Source: Podospora pseudocomata
Taxonomy: Eukaryota; Ascomycota; Sordariomycetes; Sordariales; Podosporaceae
Length of the DNA: 64,000 bases
NCBI RefSeq assembly: GCF_035222375.1
Contig: NC_085891.1
Location: forward strand, 2,604,001 to 2,668,000
Reading direction: 5' to 3'
Part shown: piece after piece, positions 1 through 11,686 of the stretch
Position numbering within the stretch: position 1 is the stretch's first letter
How the letters are laid out: each line of letters opens with the position of its first letter
Notes under the pieces: model-generated
The model's input: only the letters and a program-made list of their open reading frames with translations
What the model was told of the DNA's origin: nothing
The model's database searches: none
Translations under genes and position numbers: made by a program

Positions 1-147
1 CTACTACTCTCACAGCTTGATTGAGATCTTGACCTCTACTCTTACCTCTTCGTCATCATCGCCAAGATCGCTTTGCGGAATACCATCACCAACAACCTCA
101 CCAGACCTGGAACCTCCCTCGCGAGTACCGGCAGCACAAGTTGGAAC

Positions 148-2090
148 ATGGCATCCTCAACACCAGAGGAACTCGCCACGCCAGGCTTCAACAAATGGTC
201 TCTCTATGGCTTCACAACAACCCCGGAAGAGAGGATCGGCCCCGACGAGCCCTACACCTACCCATCCCTCCAAGTGAACCTCTTCTTCCGCGTCTTCCTC
301 GGCCTAGTCTCCCTCTTCATCACCTGGGTCCCAGCCCGTCTCCTCTTCCGCAGCGGCGAGTTCGCCGGCACCGTCCTCTGCGTCATCACCATGATCCTCA
401 GCTTCCTCGCCGTCGTCAATGCCCTCATCTGGCGAGACGACAACGTGGAGGAGTGGTTTGCTGGCTACGGGTGGTGTGACATTCAGACATACCTCAAGTT
501 TGCTCTCGACACGGCCTTCAACATCTGTCTCTTTGAGATCATGCGGGGATTGGCGAGCAAGGTGGCTATAAACAGAGCTACTGCCTTGACGTCCAAGGAG
601 AGGAGACGCAACAGGATTATTTCGGCGGCGGTCATCTTTACGGTGCCGGCGATGCAGATGATTCTCACCTACTTCGTCGCGGTGGGCCGGTATAATGTAT
701 CGACACTGGTCGGGTGTGGGGTTTACTACTTTCCGAACTGGGTCTTCTTGGTGTTTTTCATTTTGCCTACGCCGATATTCTCTATTGGGGCGGCCATCAT
801 GGCTTGTAGGTTTTCTTCCCCTTCTGCCCCTTTGTACACATCCTAACAAACATCACAGGCCTCACCTTTTACCGCTACCGCCTCATCATGCGCGCGTCCA
901 ACAAACTGATGCAATCCCGCGACAGCGTCGCCGCCGCGCGCCAATCCCGCGTCCGCAAGAAGCTTTACTTTCTGACCCTCACCGTCATCGTCGTCGTCCT
1001 CCCGCTCATCCTCATCTTTTTCGTTAGAAACCTAAAGGTGGGGAGCCCATGGGACTTGTCTTATGACTTTGCCTCCTTCCACTATGGTCCCGACCCCTTC
1101 AACCAGTGGTTTGTCTCGTTCACCACATCAGAGTACATGAACTTTCAACAGCTGAGCATCAGCTTCATCCCCGAAGTCACGGGCATCCTGCTATTCATCC
1201 CCTTTGGCACCACCCCCGAGGCCCTCAACTCTTACCGCCGGGGCCTTCTCTTCCTTGGGTTGGGGTACATCTTCCCTAAGCTACGAGAAGAGATCCCGTT
1301 GTACCCCAGCCCCTCCTCTTCAAGGGGCAATTCGACCAGCAACTCAAGAGCATCATGGTGGTCCTCCTTCCTCCGCCCCATCCGCGAAAACGCATCCTCT
1401 TTCATCGCCTCCCGCCGCCGGTCGACGACCACGACGGGTATGTCCAACAACAGTTCAAGAAAGGGATCTATCCTCCCCACCGCGGAGCACCATAGCAATT
1501 CCACCTCTTCCCGGTCAACCTCTTTGCTCGTCAAGGAAAAAAGCACCAGCAACAACAACCCCTGGCCAGATCTAACAGCAGAGGAAATCGATCATTACAA
1601 CAACCCGCACTTTCCTTCTTCTTCTTCCACTTCCACCTGCCCCCCAACGGGACGGAATCCTTTTCTGATGGCAACCGCCATACCACTCAACGCCACGCCC
1701 CTCCCATCTCGACTTTCTACTGTCCTCCCAAAGAAAAAGACCACCACTAGTCCCATTGAAGAGGGAAAGGTGGTTGACGTTGGGAGCGAGGATGGAGCGG
1801 AGCCCTGGGACGTGGGGCATCAGGCTTCCAATGTTGAGTTTGATACACAGGTCTGGGTTGGGAATCCTAGGTCGGGGAGTCAATTGCCTTTGCCGAGTCC
1901 GGCGAGGTTTCAGCCTGTTGTGACGACGATTACTGCTGGTAGTGGGGATGGGGATCTTGAGGCTGGAGAGCATCAGCAGCAGAGGAGGGGGGTGGTGAGG
2001 GTTGAGACGAGGATTGCGCATACCCTGGAGCCGAGAGAGGAGGGAGAAGAACAGGTCGTGACGGTTACGACGCCGACACATGCGAGTTAG
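148..2090 (+). CDS. pre-1: STE3-type pheromone receptor (PRE-1-like GPCR)
   Basis: Seven-transmembrane receptor of the fungal STE3 family, which senses lipopeptide (a-factor-type) pheromone at the plasma membrane and signals through a heterotrimeric G protein to the mating MAPK cascade. I read two exons, 148-805 and 859-2090, split by a 53-nt intron (donor GTAGGT, branch CTAAC at 843-847, acceptor CAG), giving 629 aa. The first ATG in a good reading frame is at 148. Hydrophobic segments lie near residues 40-62, 72-92, 112-135, 155-175, 192-215, 255-276 and 310-330. A W-C-D motif before the third helix and the loop between helices 5 and 6 fit STE3. The last ~290 residues form a hydrophilic Ser/Thr-rich cytoplasmic tail, as in Neurospora PRE-1. 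Mating-type-specific expression is known for the family but cannot be seen here. Confidence 0.93.
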
Positions 2091-3598
2091 GTGCTTGTTG
2101 TGGAGAGGTCGTTGGTTGTTGTTAGTGGGTTGTGGGGGGGAGGGAGGAGGAGGAGTTGGGCTGGGGGGGAGGGGTATTGGGGTGTTTAGGGGGGGGGGAT
2201 ATCAGGGGTGGGTAGATAATGGGCCGCTATATAGCTATTATTGTTTCCTTGAGTCTTTTATTGTGTTTCCCTTTTTTTGTTTTTTTGTTGTTTCATTTTC
2301 ATGGTGAAGAGGGGTCCGTTTACACAAGGCTGACCAGAATAGTGCGGCATAGCATTTCATTACATATTTCTCCTTCTGCCAGCACGCCGAGGGCTGGTTT
2401 TATGTGTCTATAGACAGATAATGTATCATAACACCAAGCTAACCTTGTCGACTTTGCACCGCTGTCAACTATGCTATTTACACTCCAATATCTTGCTGGA
2501 TTACAGGTGTGAGATATTGTACATTTACTGAAACAACAGGAAACACCTCTTCATGACCACATTGGATCACTTCCCAAGAAGGGCAATTATACTTGGCCAA
2601 TGGACTTGATCCTTTCCCAAGTCAAACCTGGAGAAAGAAAGCACACACGCGATATAAAGCAACTTCAGGATCGCATCCTATCTTTCAACACCTCTAAAGC
2701 GAAATACCCATCCATGTCCATAAACTGGTTCTTAGTTTGAAGCTGCATGGTAGCCTGATTTTGAGAGCCGTGCTGCTGCTTTTAGACAACACACTGAACA
2801 CTTGAGTGGGTTTGCCAGGTTGTTTGAAGCAATAAACCACGTAATCATGCCAAATTTTGAGAACTGCTAGAGGTAAGATTTACACAATAGGGCTGGCTTG
2901 TAGTTCAGGGCATATTAGGGGCCTTTTCCCATCAGTTTGCATGCCTCGAGCTAACAAAGATGTCGGCAAACGAGGCACTTGACCTAAGTATGCCTCGGCC
3001 AGTGACTGAGGTTCGGGGTGGTGTTCTGAGGCCAGAGCACTCGGAGGGCTGAGACGTGCTATGCAGTGGTGAAGTCTTGGTCTTGGTGTTACTGGCTTAT
3101 TGGCGGCGTGACTCACTGCTGGTTCAGGGGGCCTTGTTTCTAAGTTTGGCTTGCCGAGTGAGCAGTCTCTACATGGAAGGCCAGTTCACCTGAAATTGAT
3201 GAAATATAAAGTTACGATAGTTCTTTGACTTTTGAAGTAAACAGACACAGAAACCAGCGACAAGTGGATTATCCAACTCATTCTTGCTTCACACCGAGAA
3301 TAGCACTCACAACCCTAACCCGACAACTGCAAACTGTTTGTGCGTGTGGTAACCCCACATTTTCACCTCTCGCTCCTCATCATCCAAAACTCACATTCAT
3401 CTCTCATCCCAACTTATACAAAGTGAGCCTCCCGCATTTTGTTCTATTTCTCCCAACCAGACTGAATGCTCAAACACCTCAGTCCATCCCTCAAGACCGC
3501 AACAAGACTCACCCAACTAACCACCACCCTAACCAGCTCACTCAACCCTTACTTTCACTTCTCACCACGCTCATTCACCCTCACAACCACCCCTCAAA
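2091..3598. other. Intergenic: pre-1 3' region and TPT1 promoter
   Basis: No gene recognised. The first ~200 nt are G-rich and then T-rich, as expected for a 3' UTR. The stretch 3225-3598 becomes C/A- and pyrimidine-rich, typical of a fungal promoter or leader for TPT1, and contains a telobox-like AACCCTAACCC at 3311-3321. Confidence 0.6.
3311..3321 (+). promoter_or_regulatory. Telobox-like element upstream of TPT1
   Basis: The sequence reads AACCCTAACCC, about 278 bp upstream of the TPT1 ATG, with a weaker ACCCTAACC near 3526. It matches the telomere-repeat-like site bound by Tbf1-type factors in yeasts. Binding in this organism is inferred. Confidence 0.4.
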
Positions 3599-4565
3599 AT
3601 GGACGACAAAGCAGACCTCATCGCCGACCAACTCTCCCAAACCACCCCCTCATCCCGTGGCGACGGTAAACGCGGCAGCAGCCGAGGAAGAGGAGGTCGT
3701 CCCGGAGGAAGAGCAGTAGACCTCTCCCGCGCCCTCTCCCGCCTCCTCCGGCACCAAGCCTCCAACGCCGGCATCGACCTCGACAAAGAAGGCTACGCCC
3801 CCCTAGATAAAGTCGTACGTTCCCCCCCCCCTTTCCCCCTCCCCTCCCCAACCAACTAACCCCCCTCCCCTCTAGCTCTCCTGGGGCCCCCTCAAATCCC
3901 TCAAACCAACCTTTCCCGAAATCCTCTCCGCAGTCAAAGACTCGGACAAGCAACGCTTCGCCCTCAAACCCCTCCACTCCTCAACCTCAACATCCACCGA
4001 CCCAACAGACTGGCTCATCCGCGCCAACCAAGGGCATTCCATCAAGCTCGACTCGGACGCCCTCCTCAAACCCCTATCCCTCACCCCAGACCTCTCAAAA
4101 GGCCAACTCCCCATCCCGCCCACCGTCGTCCACGGCACCTTCTTCGCCTTTTGGCCCCTCATCAAATCAACCGGCGGCCTCAAGAAAATGGGGAGGAACC
4201 ACGTCCACTTCAGCACTGGACTCCCCGACGACGACGAGGGCGTCATTTCTGGGATGAGGAAGGATGCAGAGTTGTTAATCTACATTGACGTGCCAAAAGC
4301 AATGAAAGAAGGCAACCTAAAATTCTGGATGAGCGAGAACGGGGTTGTCCTCACAGAGGGAGAGGGTGAGGAGGGGGTAGTGAGCTCAAAGTACTTTAAG
4401 GAGGTTGTCGGGCGGGATGGGGCGTTGGTGGGCGTTATCTGGAGGGATGGAGAGCCCATGGATGGGGGTGATTTACCTCCAGGGTTGAAGATCAGGCAGC
4501 CTCATGGCAAGGGGGCTGGGAGGGGAGGGAAACGGGGTGGGAGAGGAAGGGGAGGAGGACAGTAA
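3599..4565 (+). CDS. TPT1: tRNA 2'-phosphotransferase
   Basis: Tpt1/KptA-family enzyme that removes the 2'-phosphate left at the splice junction of ligated tRNAs, transferring it to NAD+ to form ADP-ribose 1'',2''-cyclic phosphate. Exons are 3599-3814 and 3876-4565, separated by a 61-nt, very C-rich intron (donor GTACGT, branch CTAAC at 3856-3860), giving 301 aa. Family signatures are visible: a Leu/Ser-rich LSRALSRLLRH helix near residues 41-55, RANQGHS near 121, a V-x-HGT motif near 158 and RNHVHFS near 180. The N-terminal ~35 residues and the C-terminal ~25 residues are Gly/Arg-rich extensions (RGRGG type) not needed for catalysis in known members. The window also holds an intron-bearing tRNA, the kind of substrate this pathway serves. 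Confidence 0.95.
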
Positions 4566-5123
4566 AGATAATGTCATACGTCAAGGCTTTTTGGTCGAGG
4601 TAAAATATTTTAAAAAAAAAAATATAAAAAAAAACATTTTACATCCAAAACAACAAAGAAAAACACCCCGAAAAATGCTTGCTATTCAAAGCCGACGACT
4701 CTGCGGTCGTCGTATGAGTGATATACATGTATGTGTGTGTGCGTGTGTTTTTCTGAGCAATGCTAAGCTTACAACCCAACCAACTACTTCATCGGAGGAA
4801 ATAAACTGGTATTATATACCCATTATCCATCCATCTCCATCCACCACCTCCTCCCCCTTCCCCCCCCCCTCCCCAAAAAGGTTTCAGCCAAAAAGTAAAC
4901 TTTTCCTTCTTCAAAAACTCCAACAAAACCCTCGCTTTGCTCGCTTGCGTGCGCACACCAAAAAACACAACAACACCAACCAAAAAAAAAAGGGGGGTTC
5001 TGTCCAACTTTCCCCCCCGCCAGCTTTCAAAACCTACAACTCCCCAGCATACCAATACAGATTCATATACAAGTCCAAAACAAAAAAAAATCCAAAAATC
5101 CAAAATCCAAAAAAAAAAAAGAA
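4566..5123. other. Convergent intergenic region with A-rich tracts
   Basis: Lies between the 3' ends of TPT1 and the phosphatase gene. It holds several poly-A runs (around 4612-4635, 4980-4992 and 5107-5120) and a TG repeat near 4733-4748. No gene is seen. It probably contains both 3' UTRs and polyadenylation signals. Confidence 0.6.
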
Positions 5124-8024
5124 TCAAATCATCTCGTCGATACTCCTCACAATAGGCGTCTCCCCCAACGTCGGCGGACTCCTGGGATCCTCATTTTGCA
5201 TCGGCCTCCCAAAAGGAAAAAACGGATCCCGTGGAAACATCGTCTCCCTCGGCGAAAAAAGCCCCAGTGCCTCGTCGGCGGGGGTAGGAGGAGCTTGAAC
5301 CACCTCCGCAAACTGCGCCGCTGCCACGGCAAGAGCCTGATGAAGAGGGTTATTCGTCATCACCTCGGCCCTAGGCGAGAGGGTTGGGTCGCTAGCATTC
5401 GGTGGAAAGCCTCGCATGGCAAGAATATTGTCCCTGGGCGGAACAGGCGGCGGCACAACAGGAGCGATATTCAGAGGCGCGAAGCCAAACGTGCCCATAG
5501 ACCTCTTCTTCTCGAGGGTTTTCGGTGCTGGCGACAGCTTCAACGGTGCGAGGCTGATTTGTGATGACTTCTTTTCCAGCTTCTTGGGCGGCGGGGTGAG
5601 ATTGATCGGTGCAAGAGTAGCTTCCGACTTCTTCCTGTCCACCGTCTTGGGAGGCGGCGCAAATGTCATCGGGGCGAGCTTGAAATTGTTTTCAGACTTT
5701 TTCTTCTCCGGCTGTGACGGCGGCGGAGCAAAGGTCATCGGCGCAAATCCAAAGGTGCCGTCTGAGGCCCCAAATCTATGCGCGCCAAAGCCTGGTGAAG
5801 CTGGCGGCCTGGCAAAGGGGTCTGGTGGTGGGAATCCTGGAGACATGGGAGGTCTCGAAAGATCGAGCGGTGCCAAGTTTTGCGATGCTGGAGGCTTTGA
5901 GATGGTAAGAGATGCAAAGCTGGGAGGCGCAAAGCCGGGGGATTTTGGCGGCTCGGCAAATGAGCCAAAGCCGGGTGATGGCGGTGGTCTTGACAGAGAG
6001 AACGACCCAAAACCTGGTGATGGTGGTGGCTTGCTCAAGGTAAAGGAACCGCCAAAGCCAGGAGAGGGTGGCTCTCTGGAGATAGTAGGAGGCACAAACC
6101 CTGGAGATGGCGGTGGTCTCGCGAATGAGCTGTCCGAAGAAGCAAACCCGGAATCCGGCTGCGAAGGGACGAGGAACGAATCGATATTAAAACGGCCAAA
6201 CTTTCCAGGATCCGACTCGTCCTCTTTTTCGGTCCAGGAAAAGCTGGAAGGCGCGGATGATGGGCCAGGCGAAATGGGTTCACCTCTGTTTGGCGTTGAG
6301 TTGCCCCTTGCCCTGCTGGGGCTTCGTTCAGGGCTTCCAGATCTCGAGGCTGGGTCTTCGCTTGGTAGTGGTGCGGTGAGAGGCTCCTTGGGTGGTGCCT
6401 CGATGTGATCTGCGGATAACGTCGCCCTGTGCATTGGGCTCCTCCCGGATCGCGACTTCAAGCCAGCACTCGGGACAGCCAATCTCTTCCTCGACGAGAC
6501 TTCTTTCTGGAAATCTTGCAAGCAGTACATCAGCCTCATATTGGGGCTGATCCACCTGCTCTTCGCCTGGGCCGCGTAGTAAGCATCGTTGACGGTCAGG
6601 TCGGGATTTTGATACAGCCCGTAGGCAATGATCAAGCTGGCAGATCTGCTGGCACCCTGCTGGCAGTGGACCAAAACCTTCTTGCCGTCTTTTGTCCGCC
6701 TTTCGATTGTTTCGCAGAGCCCCATGAGATCCTTGCCAATATCGGTGTTGTGATCCCAGGGAATGTGAATATACTCTGGCTCCTTGAAAGACTGGGCCTT
6801 GGGGGTCGTAGGCGTGTCAGCCGAGCTTCCCTCTGGGAAATACTCAAAGGCGGTCGCAAAGCTCGAGTTTGTTACCGCCGTATCTGGCTCCACGGGAGAC
6901 ATTGTTTGGCCATCCGAAGCCGCAGAGTCCTTTCTGCTAGCGTAAGGCTTGAACGGGTTCATAACCTCACGAGCGACATTGATCACCACGTCAAAGCGAG
7001 ACGCTTCCTCGGCAGTGGGCTCGAGGTACAAATACACATTGTCGCTATAGATGGCGATTGGGCCGTCGGGGTATCCGGGCGTTTTCTGATCCTCGTTATT
7101 TTCGACCTCGTGGAATGGCTCAAACTCATAAGCGGCGCGGTTGGCGATTTGTGTTCGTATTGGTGAATCTTCTTCCTGGATGGTCGATCCTAAGCCAGGT
7201 GCCACGGCAGGCTTGGGTGGTCGCAGGAAAGAAGACAATCCTGTCTCATTTCTCTCCAGCACTGTTGGAATAGTCATGCCTCCTGCGGGACCAAATGTGG
7301 CCGACTTCAAGCCTGAGAGCATATGTGGCGACGAAGTGGAATGCTTCAGAGCGCGGCGCTGCAGAATGGGACCAACCGAAACTGATGGTGAGCTAGGAAC
7401 TTCGAGTGTTGTGCGCGCAATGAGATCCGAGGTGCTGGTCTTGAGGCTGAGCTGACTTGGCTTCCGCTTCGTGGTAGGAATTTTGGGTTTGATGAAAGAG
7501 GGAGAAGATGGTTCAGACACTTCGGTCGAAGATAGTGATGGTGGCTGGATCGAAAGCCCCTTCATGTTTTTTGGCCGCCGGGGAACTGGCGATGTCATCG
7601 GCCGCTCCAAGGTTCGGCCAGAGGTGTTGATGGTGAGGTTGGCCAATCCATGGAGACCACCGAAAGAGGCAGGCGCAAAAGGCCGAAGAGGAACAAGATT
7701 AATCGGAGAATCAGGGGAGGATGATGGTGAGGGGTCAGAAAGATCCGAAGAGTCTGTGCAAGACACGGTGGTGGTTGGCGAAGACTCTGCAGATTCGGCG
7801 GTGGATGTGCTGTCGTGGTGCTTGTGAATGGAATCTGAAGACAAGACGCCGGGCCGCAGGGCCGGCTCCGAGTCTCGTGGCAGTTTTGTATCCTCCATGA
7901 CCAGCTTGGGGTCAACAACTGTGACGGTATTTGAGGCGTCCACAATTCCGTTTTCCACGTCCAAAACAGTCATAAATGAGGGTATTTGGTCCTCATACAG
8001 CCTGCGAGGCGCGGCTGAAGGCAT
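5124..8024 (-). CDS. MSG5: MSG5-like dual-specificity (MAP kinase) phosphatase
   Basis: Single-exon 966-aa protein. The catalytic dual-specificity phosphatase domain lies near residues 325-515 and carries the active-site signature HCQQGASRS at 453-461 (Cys454 nucleophile, Arg460), with a preceding IPWDHNTD segment likely to supply the general acid Asp. This family dephosphorylates Thr and Tyr of MAP kinases; fungal Msg5-type enzymes act on cell-integrity and mating MAPKs. About 320 residues before the domain are Ser/Pro-rich. After it comes an unusual tail with two repeat arrays: about eight PPxSPGFG units (636-745) and five units of the type LAPxxxxPPP...KKxS (about 752-855). I chose the ATG at 8024 because the N-terminal APRRLYEDQIPSF region looks conserved. 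The MAPK target is inferred from the family. Confidence 0.88.
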   Translation of the reverse strand: MPSAAPRRLYEDQIPSFMTVLDVENGIVDASNTVTVVDPKLVMEDTKLPRDSEPALRPGVLSSDSIHKHHDSTSTAESAESSPTTTVSCTDSSDLSDPSPSSSPDSPINLVPLRPFAPASFGGLHGLANLTINTSGRTLERPMTSPVPRRPKNMKGLSIQPPSLSSTEVSEPSSPSFIKPKIPTTKRKPSQLSLKTSTSDLIARTTLEVPSSPSVSVGPILQRRALKHSTSSPHMLSGLKSATFGPAGGMTIPTVLERNETGLSSFLRPPKPAVAPGLGSTIQEEDSPIRTQIANRAAYEFEPFHEVENNEDQKTPGYPDGPIAIYSDNVYLYLEPTAEEASRFDVVINVAREVMNPFKPYASRKDSAASDGQTMSPVEPDTAVTNSSFATAFEYFPEGSSADTPTTPKAQSFKEPEYIHIPWDHNTDIGKDLMGLCETIERRTKDGKKVLVHCQQGASRSASLIIAYGLYQNPDLTVNDAYYAAQAKSRWISPNMRLMYCLQDFQKEVSSRKRLAVPSAGLKSRSGRSPMHRATLSADHIEAPPKEPLTAPLPSEDPASRSGSPERSPSRARGNSTPNRGEPISPGPSSAPSSFSWTEKEDESDPGKFGRFNIDSFLVPSQPDSGFASSDSSFARPPPSPGFVPPTISREPPSPGFGGSFTLSKPPPSPGFGSFSLSRPPPSPGFGSFAEPPKSPGFAPPSFASLTISKPPASQNLAPLDLSRPPMSPGFPPPDPFARPPASPGFGAHRFGASDGTFGFAPMTFAPPPSQPEKKKSENNFKLAPMTFAPPPKTVDRKKSEATLAPINLTPPPKKLEKKSSQISLAPLKLSPAPKTLEKKRSMGTFGFAPLNIAPVVPPPVPPRDNILAMRGFPPNASDPTLSPRAEVMTNNPLHQALAVAAAQFAEVVQAPPTPADEALGLFSPRETMFPRDPFFPFGRPMQNEDPRSPPTLGETPIVRSIDEMI
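5462..5757 (-). repeat. LAPxxxxPPP-KKxS coding repeat array
   Basis: Five degenerate copies of a ~21-residue unit combining a hydrophobic LAPMTFAPPP-type half with a basic KKKS, RKKS, KKSS or KKRS half. The alternating basic cluster and hydrophobic-x-hydrophobic spacing resembles MAPK docking (D) motifs. Confidence 0.75.
5790..6128 (-). repeat. PPxSPGFG coding repeat array in the phosphatase tail
   Basis: About eight degenerate copies of an octapeptide-centred unit (PPPSPGFG, EPPSPGFG, PPKSPGFA, PPASPGFG and similar) separated by 4-12 residues such as SFSLS or SFTLSK. Each good copy holds a Ser-Pro dipeptide, a minimal proline-directed kinase site. Confidence 0.85.
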
Positions 8025-11000
8025 ATTCGGCAGTGTTTGGAGAGGCGAAAAGTGCGTCGCCGTGATGTTCCTCCGTTTTTTGCTCCGGTCCGGTCACAAG
8101 TTGGCCACCCGGTCTCTTGACCTCCCCGCCGTCTGATAGTCGCCGAGAGGCGAAAAATAGAAAGCCGAGGTCTTTCACCACCGGTGTTGAAATTATGGAA
8201 CTAGTGTGTGTGTGTGTATGTCGAATTGAGTCGGCACACTGGTTGAATCGAAGGTCGACTACAAGACTAGGTTTCGGACCAAAGGGACAGCGCTGCTGAA
8301 TCCGATCCACACTTGGCGAGTGTTGAGTGAAGAGAATTTAATTAGTGTGTCGCAGGAAGAAAAGAGAAGCAAAAGAGCAAAGAAATCCGTGAAATTGACA
8401 AGGGCGCACGATGTTGTCGGTGTTGTCTGAGGCGGGCGCGTAGACTCGTGGTGGAGGCTGGGGTGATGGTCTCGCTAAATGGTTGCGCGGAGAGACGGCG
8501 GCGCAGCCAGAGCAGGAGGAGACGAGACGAGACGGCGGATTCAGGATCAGAAAAGATGAGAAGGAGAAAGGCGTCAATACATGGTCCTGTCTTCACACAA
8601 TGTCGAGAGTCGACGGGAGCAGACAGGAAGAGAAGATCGGAACCCGGGCTGAAGGGATTGACGGGTGAGAACAGCGGGGCCTAGGTTGCCTTTGTCTGGG
8701 AGGGAACAAGAAGAACCGAGTCTCGGGATCCCGCTCGAGTGCCGTCCGACAGCTTCCTTCGTCTGGGGTTTGAAATTTGAAAAGTGAAGGGAAGGGAATG
8801 GTTTGGCAAGAAAGGGAGAAAAAAGGCGTCTCGATGGGAGGATGGGAGAGAGGAGACCCGCGCTGTGGCAGTGGCAGCAACGCACAGAAAGCGCTGAATG
8901 GGGGGGGGCAGGACAACTAGGCTTGGGCAGGCAGAACACCCCTGGACACCAGCATTCCTCCATCTGCACCAGAACAGAACGCTGAGGAGCCCTCTGCGTG
9001 GGGAGCACTGGCCCTGTGGCCGCGAACAGGGGGTGTTCAGCCAATCAGAGAGCGTCCTCCAACACCGGCGGCTAGCGGCCTTTGCGACTTGCTTGCTTTC
9101 AAACAATCCATGCTATTAATAGACAGTGCGACCGTGGATGCAAAAATTGGACGGCACTCCTGATTGGCTGGCTGATCCTTGCTGCACTGTCCGACCACGA
9201 TTTGATTCCCCTCGATTTTCCCCCAGAGATGTGCCTCGACCTCTGCGCTTCGGCTGCGCTTGATCCTTTCCACCTTCTGCTTCTGTCAGAATGACTCTCC
9301 TATTATTATGAGAAGCTATCGCCTCGCCGAGGTTGTTTTCTTCCTCCCACATGTATGTTCCGTCTACACAGCGCTTATATTGCTTATATATCGAGTTACA
9401 ATATGGTAGGTAATTAAGGAACATAAATGAAGGACTGTTGGCGCCAGTTGCCGACGTCCCCCACACCATTAGCCGCTCTTTCTTCAACTTTCGCAGTTCG
9501 GCCCATGACTCCGGTTCGCAGAGCCGTCATCTGATGAAGCTGCTGGATATCGAGCAGCTCAAAGTCCGGCCGAGACAAGATTCTCGGTTGCATCAGTCAG
9601 TCCACCGAGTGCAAGAACACAAAAGGAAGTGTGCTGAACCGCTTTATATACAGTTTCCAGGCCTTTGATGACCGGTCTGTCTGAATTATGTTCAACTTTC
9701 CGCGTCGAACAGTCTCGCCCTGCCGTCTTGTTGTTTTCTTCTTCTTCTTATTATTATTATTATTACCTGTGATCATGAATTTTATTCTCATGTTGAAGAC
9801 GTCAACCTGTTCCTGTGGAGACGGACAGGCTCTCGGTGGGATCTGAAACAAGCCAAATTGAAGAGGTGGAGCGTGTGGAATTGCCCTGTGCGCTATTAAA
9901 TAATTTCACATGCCGAGTGTGGCATCAAAACGCCAAGAGCTGAACACTGCAGAGCCTCAAGACTTCTCGGACACAAGAACGCCAACAGCTGAGTGACGTG
10001 CTCTCGTTGAGACCGGCCTGGACCTTCTTCAGTCCATTTTGGACGGTCCAGATTGTGACTGCTGACAGTTTGACAGCCTAGTTTCAACAACAATCCGCCG
10101 CCAGCCTGCCAGACTCCGTGCGGAGTTAGCGATAGATTGAACCTCACGTGCCCATGGTTCAGGCCTTGAAGTCAATACCCAGTGCTGGGTCAATGACGCA
10201 TAACCTGGCGGGAACACCACGTGCTTACGATCCGTCGTTGCTTCTATTGCGGAACGTGTCTGGCGCACCAAACTCGGCTTCCCGGCTGGTAATACCTCTC
10301 TTGATAGCAGTAAAACGAACACTCCTCCGTCTCAACTTTGCTGCGCTCCTGTGTCAAACGGCGCCCATTTCTTGCTTCAGCACGCAAGGGGAGCATGATA
10401 CATTCCCAATATGGGTCCATTTTGCTCCTTTTCAACAATACTAGACGATAAATACGGGGCTTTGTTTTCCAGACAGGTCAAGTTTCAAACAGCCTCCAGG
10501 GTTTCTGTTTTTTCTCTCCTCGTCTGGAGTAGCAAAATAAAAAAAGCTTCGAGCTCGCCAACGTAGACGAGGTAGTACTCGGTCGGGTATCCGTTCCAGC
10601 AAGTTACCAGGTTCCTGGCGATTGCGAGCCTGTTCGTCATACTTTTGATGCCCCCAAACATTCCACAAATCTGCTTCAAGTTTGGGCCGGCATTTGTACC
10701 CCTCGACCCACACGTCTGAAACAATGTCGTCCAAACGAACGAACCACCACAAGGGTGACATGGCGTCGCAAGGACAAGCTGGATTGAGCGTGCTCGCTTC
10801 CGGTCTGATTGCTCGACGGACCTCGGAAAACCGTGACGTGACCCCTTCCGGGTCGGCCTGGAATCGGGCCTCCCCCGCCATGCGAGAGATGGGTCCGGAA
10901 AGACGGCCGTGTGGGGTCCGAAAAGCTTGGTCTCGGCACCGGAGCGGCCATGACTTGAGGCCAAACTCCAGAATTCGCGGAAGCGCCCGCCGTCACGCTG

Positions 11001-11686
11001 ACGGTCGGTAACGCCTTGTCCTCGCTGTCATTCCATTAATGACATTTCCAGCTACCCAAGTAAATATCTCAAGCTCGCCGTCAGTTCCGTTCTGACTCGA
11101 CCTCCTATGCACCCCCTGCATCATGCTTCCGACTACGGATATGTGGACTCGACCAAGCTGCCAAAAGACAGCTTGACGTCTGCAACGTTGGAACATAACT
11201 GCAAAAACTGTCAGCTAGGATCGGCGAGTTTGCTCGGTTCTCGTGATGGCAAGAAAAAGCAATCATCACACATGCACCAGAGAGGCTCAACTGCATGCTC
11301 CGTATGCATTTTGTAATGAGAATGGTGTTGAGAAAAGGATCTGATTCGTCAGCTGTGCATCTCTGTCCCAAGACCTGTTGGACCAACCCCCCGTGGATGA
11401 ACACGGTGCCCCCTTTTTCATCCCCTTCCTCCCGTTCATGGAGAGATGGATCACAGGTGCAACGCCTCAACACAACATGCCCGTTCGTGGCAATACAATA
11501 GTGAAGAGTGAGAGAAGGAGTTTGTGTTCGCCTACACCCAGGTCCGCATCCGTCGAGCCCAACCCCGTTAAATGCATTCCAAGCGGGGAAAGGGCGTGCT
11601 GGACCTCCTGCAAGTCAGAATGGCGCCACCAAGCACACAAAGCTCCGTACTTGAGCCCAATTTCAAGACCCCGTTAACAATCCGTC
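8025..11686. other. Long intergenic region upstream of the phosphatase gene
   Basis: No protein gene can be supported. The first ~300 nt are the likely 5' leader and promoter of the phosphatase gene and include a TG repeat (8202-8218). An ATT trinucleotide run sits at about 9748-9766. Short open frames here lack domains, codon bias and convincing splice signals. Confidence 0.5.

Noticed and set aside
5416-6408. Plus-strand 330-codon frame opposite the phosphatase
   Set aside because: It is the antisense shadow of the PPxSPGFG repeat array; Gly-rich by complement.
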